Below, in pieces: positions 60,740 to 64,000 of a stretch of 64,000 bases of DNA; within the stretch, counting starts at the first letter, position 1; every line of letters starts with the position of its first letter. The position numbers and the translations under genes are program-made. Source of the DNA: Lysinibacillus sp. G4S2. Its GTDB lineage: Bacteria > Bacillota > Bacilli > Bacillales_A > Planococcaceae. The stretch is taken from positions 5,150,001 to 5,214,000 of the forward strand of contig NZ_JAUCFJ010000002.1 in assembly GCF_030348505.1 (NCBI RefSeq). Reading direction: 5' to 3'. The notes below the pieces were generated by a model. That model was not told where the DNA came from. It ran no database searches and saw only the letters and a list, made by a program, of their open reading frames with translations.

Positions 60740-61169
60740 GGTCATCACTATAACGTGTGGTTGATTTCTTTGATAGAAAGAGCTTGTTTTTCGATAAAAG
60801 CCCAAATAGTTTCGATAAAATGAGATTTTGTTTCGATAAAAGCTCAAATAGTTTCGATAAAGAGCGATTTTGTTTCGATAAATCTTCAAAGTATTCCTAT
60901 AAAACGAAAGGAGCTTTAGCGATTCTGTTTTGGAAATATTATGTTTTCAATACTAAGAAAAGAGTTGCCTCTTGCGCTGAGACAAACTCCTTTTTTGGCT
61001 CTAACAGTTGCTGCCGCTACGTTAGCACTTCGCTTTCGCACTGAGCAAAGCTTCCTGGAGGCGTCCGATGAGCCGCTAATCCCCAAGGAGTCGCCCAGCC
61101 GGAACGAAGATTAACTAATACATGGCATATGTTTTAACAAATGTCATCCACAACTTTTGGTGATGAGCC
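60740..61169 (-). repeat. LR1 element, copy i, carrying a 7-unit 21-bp array (both ends present)
   Basis: Bounded by GGTCATCACTATAACGTG and ACTTTTGGTGATGAGCC. The array is TTGATAGA at 60770, TCGATAAA at 60791, 60812, 60833, 60854 and 60875, then CCTATAAA at 60896, all at 21-bp steps. It is followed by the LR1 core in reverse (GAGGCGTCCGATGAGCCGC, CCCCAAGGAGTCGCCCAG). This proves that the 21-bp array can reside inside an LR1 shell. Confidence 0.87.
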
Positions 61170-61263
61170 ATTTGTTTATGCTTAAAAATTGAGAAGTTAT
61201 AAAGGTTATAATAGTATTTCACAGGTACAGATTAAGTTATTTTAGAAGTTAGGAGCGGGCAAA

Positions 61264-62016
61264 ATGGATTCCTATGAAGTATCGACATTAAAAAAAGGCA
61301 TTTTAATTTTGGATGTATTACGTCAAAAACATTCTCTTACATTAACTGAAATTATGGAAGAATTATCAATGAACAAGACATCCGTTTTTCGCATGCTTTA
61401 TACACTAGAAAAAATGAACTATGTGATTAAATATAATAAGTATTATCAATTAAATCCGCATATTTTTAGGGACGAGCATTTATATTGGCATAAAGAAATT
61501 CAGTGGACGTCTCTCGTAGCGCCCTATCAATTAGCTCGGCAAGAAGAAATAACTACTTATATTGGTATTTTGGAAGATTGTGAGATCGTGATAAAAAATG
61601 TGATTAGGGAGCCTTTTGAACAGCCTGCTTTTCACGCAATCGATACGCGAACACCCATGCATTCAAGCGCACTTGGAAAAGTAGTATTAGCTCATCTATC
61701 ACCTAAAAAACAACGTGAAATATTAAATAGTATTGAACTGAATACATTTACAGCAAAAACCTTCTATGATTATGGTCTTTTGATTCCTCACTTACAGGTC
61801 ATTAAAGCACAAGGATATGCTGTTGATAATGAAGAAACGAATCTAGGTAAATGTTGTATTGCCGTCCCGATTTATGTGAATGAAGAAGTCATCGGTGCCA
61901 TTGCTTTGCATGGTTCAACAGAACAAATTAAGAAAACTGCCATTCGTTCGTTCGTAAAAAAATTAGTGGAGGCAAGTCAGCAATTGACAGAAGAAATCCA
62001 TTATCTTTTAGCATAA
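61264..62016 (+). CDS. IclR-family transcriptional regulator
   Basis: 250 residues: winged helix (about 5-65; LTLTEIMEELSMNKTSVFRM) and IclR effector domain (about 75-248) with TRTPMHSSALGKVVLAHL and NEETNLGKCCIAVPIY, the usual ligand-pocket stretches. AGGAG nine bases before the ATG. It precedes an aldo/keto reductase gene by 144 bp in the same direction and may control it through a palindrome in the gap. Confidence 0.92.
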   Translation: MDSYEVSTLKKGILILDVLRQKHSLTLTEIMEELSMNKTSVFRMLYTLEKMNYVIKYNKYYQLNPHIFRDEHLYWHKEIQWTSLVAPYQLARQEEITTYIGILEDCEIVIKNVIREPFEQPAFHAIDTRTPMHSSALGKVVLAHLSPKKQREILNSIELNTFTAKTFYDYGLLIPHLQVIKAQGYAVDNEETNLGKCCIAVPIYVNEEVIGAIALHGSTEQIKKTAIRSFVKKLVEASQQLTEEIHYLLA

Positions 62017-62072
62017 TGTTAATTTCTTTGGAAAGTTCTAATCCGTTCTCTATTTGCAATTAAAACGCTTTT

Positions 62073-62089
62073 GTTTCTATATATGAAAC
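62073..62089 (+). promoter_or_regulatory. IclR operator candidate GTTTC-TATATAT-GAAAC
   Basis: A 17-bp palindrome in the gap between the IclR and aldo/keto reductase genes, of the size and symmetry used by IclR dimers. Not matched to any known site. Confidence 0.4.
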
Positions 62090-62160
62090 TACAACTATGT
62101 ATGTTGGTAAAATAATTTTTTTACTCTATTCTGATTACAGAAAATCGAGGAGGTTGGAAT

Positions 62161-63096
62161 ATGAAATTTCATACATTAAAAAAATCTACTATCAACATTT
62201 CAGAAATTGGTCTTGGGACGAATGCTGTAGGTGGACATAACTTATACGAAAACTTAAATGAACAAGATGGGAAGGAACTAGTTTCCGCTGCACTTGACCT
62301 AGGGATAACTTTTTTTGATACAGCAGACATTTATGGAACAGGGCGTTCAGAAGAGCTCGTCGGCGAAGTATTAAAGAAATATCCAAGGGAAGATTTCGTT
62401 TTAGCGACAAAGGGAGGTAGACATTGGTTTGAGGATGGTTCAGTAAAAACAAATAATGATCCACAATATTTAAGAAGTGCACTCGAAAATAGCTTGCACC
62501 GACTACAGATGGATTATGTAGACCTTTACTATTTACACTTCCCAGATAACGAAACTCCTCTTGCTGAGGCGATTGGTGAATTATCACGCTTGAAAGAAGA
62601 AGGAAAAATCCGAGCAATAGGCATTTCAAACGTAACATTAGCTCAACTGAAAGAAGCGAATGCGCATAATGATATTGCTGTCTTACAATCTCCATACAAT
62701 ATGTTGAATCGTTCAGCCGAACAAGATTTATTGCCATACTGTATAAAAAATGATATTTCATTTATTCCGTATGGTCCACTTGCATATGGCTTACTTGGTG
62801 GCAAATATACAAAAGACTTCAAGTTAGGTACAGGAGACTGGCGAATTTCGGATCCTTTATTCCAAGGTGAATTATTTGAGCGAACGTTAGTAAAAATAGA
62901 TGCATTAAAGAAAATTGCAGAGGAAAAGCAAACAACATTACCAAATCTAGCACTTGCTTGGTTATTAGCACAAGAGGGCATTGATGCAGTAATTCCAGGC
63001 GGAAAACATAAAAAACAAGTTGCTAACAATGTGAAAGCAACCGATGTCCTTTTAACAAAAGAAGATCTAGTGAATATAGAAGAAGTTTTATTATAA
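62161..63096 (+). CDS. Aldo/keto reductase
   Basis: 311-residue NADPH-dependent oxidoreductase, (beta/alpha)8 barrel. The catalytic tetrad is visible: Asp and Tyr in FFDTADIYGTGRSEELVG, Lys in LATKGGRHW and His in DLYYLHFPDN. PGGKHKKQVANNVKA near the C-terminus is the cofactor-binding segment. A strong GAGGAGG ribosome site is present. Likely regulated by the upstream IclR protein; substrate unknown, with resemblance to IolS/YhdN-type enzymes. Confidence 0.92.
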   Translation: MKFHTLKKSTINISEIGLGTNAVGGHNLYENLNEQDGKELVSAALDLGITFFDTADIYGTGRSEELVGEVLKKYPREDFVLATKGGRHWFEDGSVKTNNDPQYLRSALENSLHRLQMDYVDLYYLHFPDNETPLAEAIGELSRLKEEGKIRAIGISNVTLAQLKEANAHNDIAVLQSPYNMLNRSAEQDLLPYCIKNDISFIPYGPLAYGLLGGKYTKDFKLGTGDWRISDPLFQGELFERTLVKIDALKKIAEEKQTTLPNLALAWLLAQEGIDAVIPGGKHKKQVANNVKATDVLLTKEDLVNIEEVLL

Positions 63097-63109
63097 CGTA
63101 ATGTTAAAT

Positions 63110-63148
63110 GGTAAAAATCCGTGTCGCAGGAGTCTACGGATTTTTACC
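63110..63148. terminator. Bidirectional terminator
   Basis: GGTAAAAATCCGT pairs perfectly with ACGGATTTTTACC; it overlaps the 3' end of the YunG-like gene. Confidence 0.9.
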
Positions 63149-63499
63149 TTTACTACAATTTAAGAGTAGACTCCTATAAACCTGTGTTTTAAGATAGCTA
63201 TATTGAGCATCATTGGTATCTTGAAAAGCCTCTTCTCTGCTTGAACAAAGGTCTTGATATTCGAGGTTGTACGAAAACTGCTCTTCCGTAAAATCTCTTC
63301 TTTCCCCTTCGAGCATATTATAGAAATGCCAGCCTTCATCAAGCCATGTTTTATAAATTTCGCCTCCAAGAATATCATTTACAACTATTGCAGTAACTCC
63401 GCATTGTCCTCTCGCTGGATTATCTATATTCCATTTTGAACTTGATTGACTTGACCAGGATTTTTTTAAAGCTCTTAGCAAATCTTTTTCCGCATACAT
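63134..63499 (-). CDS. YunG-like protein
   Basis: 121 residues of the YunG family: LLRALKKSWSSQSSSKWNID then NPARGQCGVTAIVVNDILGG is the conserved core with a Gln-Cys-Gly site, followed by GWHFYNMLEGERRDFTEEQF. The invariant cysteine and histidine could be catalytic (peptidase- or transglutaminase-like), which is inference. GGGTG upstream of the ATG. It lies downstream of a GNAT gene by 30 bp in the same direction. Confidence 0.88.
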   Translation of the reverse strand: MYAEKDLLRALKKSWSSQSSSKWNIDNPARGQCGVTAIVVNDILGGEIYKTWLDEGWHFYNMLEGERRDFTEEQFSYNLEYQDLCSSREEAFQDTNDAQYSYLKTQVYRSLLLNCSKGKNP

Positions 63500-63529
63500 T
63501 CCACAACACCCTTTTTCAACCTGAAATTT

Positions 63530-64000
63530 TTAATATGGTACATCATCCATTTTTATAGGCGTTGTTCTACCTAACATCCAATCATCTTTGATTGCACCAT
63601 ATAGGATACTATCTGTCACAGTACCATCTGCGTTCTCCCAAGCATTTCTTAAATGACCTTCTTTCACAAAACCAGCATTCGTAAAGCATTTTCTCATGCC
63701 GATATTATCGACTCTCGTATAACCTTCAATGCGAATTTTACCTTTTTCTCCAAACAGGTAATTTTGTAACCAGAGGAGTGTCTTTACTCCGTATCCTTTT
63801 CCCCTGTAACGTGCATCTAAACGGATATCGAATAATGGGATTGTGTCGTTTATGTCATGAATTATGATAATCCCAACCTTTTCTTCATTATCAATGATCC
63901 AATGCGTTTCGCAATCGTTGTGATAGTTACCTTCTGCATACGCCTTTCGAACGGATTCCTCATTTACATTTTGGTCGGTATGATACATCCACTTGTTTTG
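63530..64000 (-). CDS. GNAT acetyltransferase (5' end outside window)
   Basis: The frame is open to the window edge (QNKW precedes the first internal Met), and roughly 25-30 N-terminal residues expected for the family are missing, so the gene probably starts beyond 64000. Motifs: IPLFDIRLDARYRGKGYGVK as the acetyl-CoA site, RIEGYTRVDNIGMRKCFTNA and EGHLRNAWENADGTVTDSIL, typical of RimJ/RimL-type enzymes. Coupled in direction with the YunG-like gene. Confidence 0.87.
   Translation of the reverse strand, partial: QNKWMYHTDQNVNEESVRKAYAEGNYHNDCETHWIIDNEEKVGIIIIHDINDTIPLFDIRLDARYRGKGYGVKTLLWLQNYLFGEKGKIRIEGYTRVDNIGMRKCFTNAGFVKEGHLRNAWENADGTVTDSILYGAIKDDWMLGRTTPIKMDDVPY

Noticed and set aside
62192-63029. 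Long minus-strand frames opposite the aldo/keto reductase gene
   Set aside because: The plus strand encodes an intact reductase with all catalytic residues, so these are shadow frames.

Overview
The window reads as a chromosomal segment of a low-GC, spore-forming Firmicute, most likely Lysinibacillus or a close Bacillales relative. The reasons are AT-rich DNA, strong AGGAGG-type ribosome sites with frequent TTG/GTG starts, many Bacillus-type families (YunC, YunG, DUF2225, DUF1540, CD3324, YjdF, BceAB, an S-box riboswitch) and multi-copy GC-richer intergenic repeats of a kind I associate with Bacillales. The genus is inference. I see no tRNA or rRNA gene, no CRISPR array, no phage and no intact insertion sequence.

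Layout. 1-3.3 kb: iron-siderophore ABC uptake (binding lipoprotein and two FecCD permeases) behind Fur-like boxes, with an AraC regulator next to it. 4-13 kb: housekeeping and accessory genes (DinB, nucleotidyltransferase, hydrolase, TSUP carrier, a proline-dehydrogenase-like gene divergent from a MocR regulator, a lipoprotein). 12.3-14.1 kb: an ABC-F ribosome-protection gene with an attenuator-like leader. 14.3-23.6 kb: repetitive PPG protein, GH114-like secreted protein, family-6 uracil/hypoxanthine DNA glycosylase, DUF2268 metalloprotease, polysaccharide deacetylase, SIMPL protein, XRE regulator, phosphatase and kinase. 23.6-39.8 kb: three consecutive peptide-antibiotic sensing/detoxification modules. 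The first is ABC transporter + DUF4097 facing a two-component system. The second is a LanFEG-like transporter with its own OmpR-type system. The third is a BceAB-like transporter unusually paired with a ComP/ComA-like (NarL-type) system. 40-64 kb: VOC, SUKH and DUF4272 proteins, an S-box-controlled cyclase, DedA, HAD, DUF2225 + YvyF-like pair, secreted erythromycin-esterase-like protein, MerR-GNAT-MATE efflux locus, several GNATs, AI-2E-type permease, RidA, APC permease, IclR-aldo/keto reductase and YunG.

The most unusual signal is non-coding. About a dozen intergenic elements belong to two families with terminal inverted repeats: LR1 (end GGCTCATCACC) and LR2 (end GGCTGGGACAAAAC). Both families can carry arrays of an 8-bp motif (TCGATAAA or CCGATAAA; reverse TTTATCGA/G) repeated at exactly 21 bp, about two helical turns. 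One LR1 copy carries instead a tandem 36/37-bp GCGAAAGCG-rich array. The LR2 copies also contain terminator-like hairpins. I know of no named system matching these 21-bp arrays; they are the best candidate here for something undescribed.

Where a longer reading frame exists, starts were chosen by ribosome-site spacing and so often lie internal to the longest frame.
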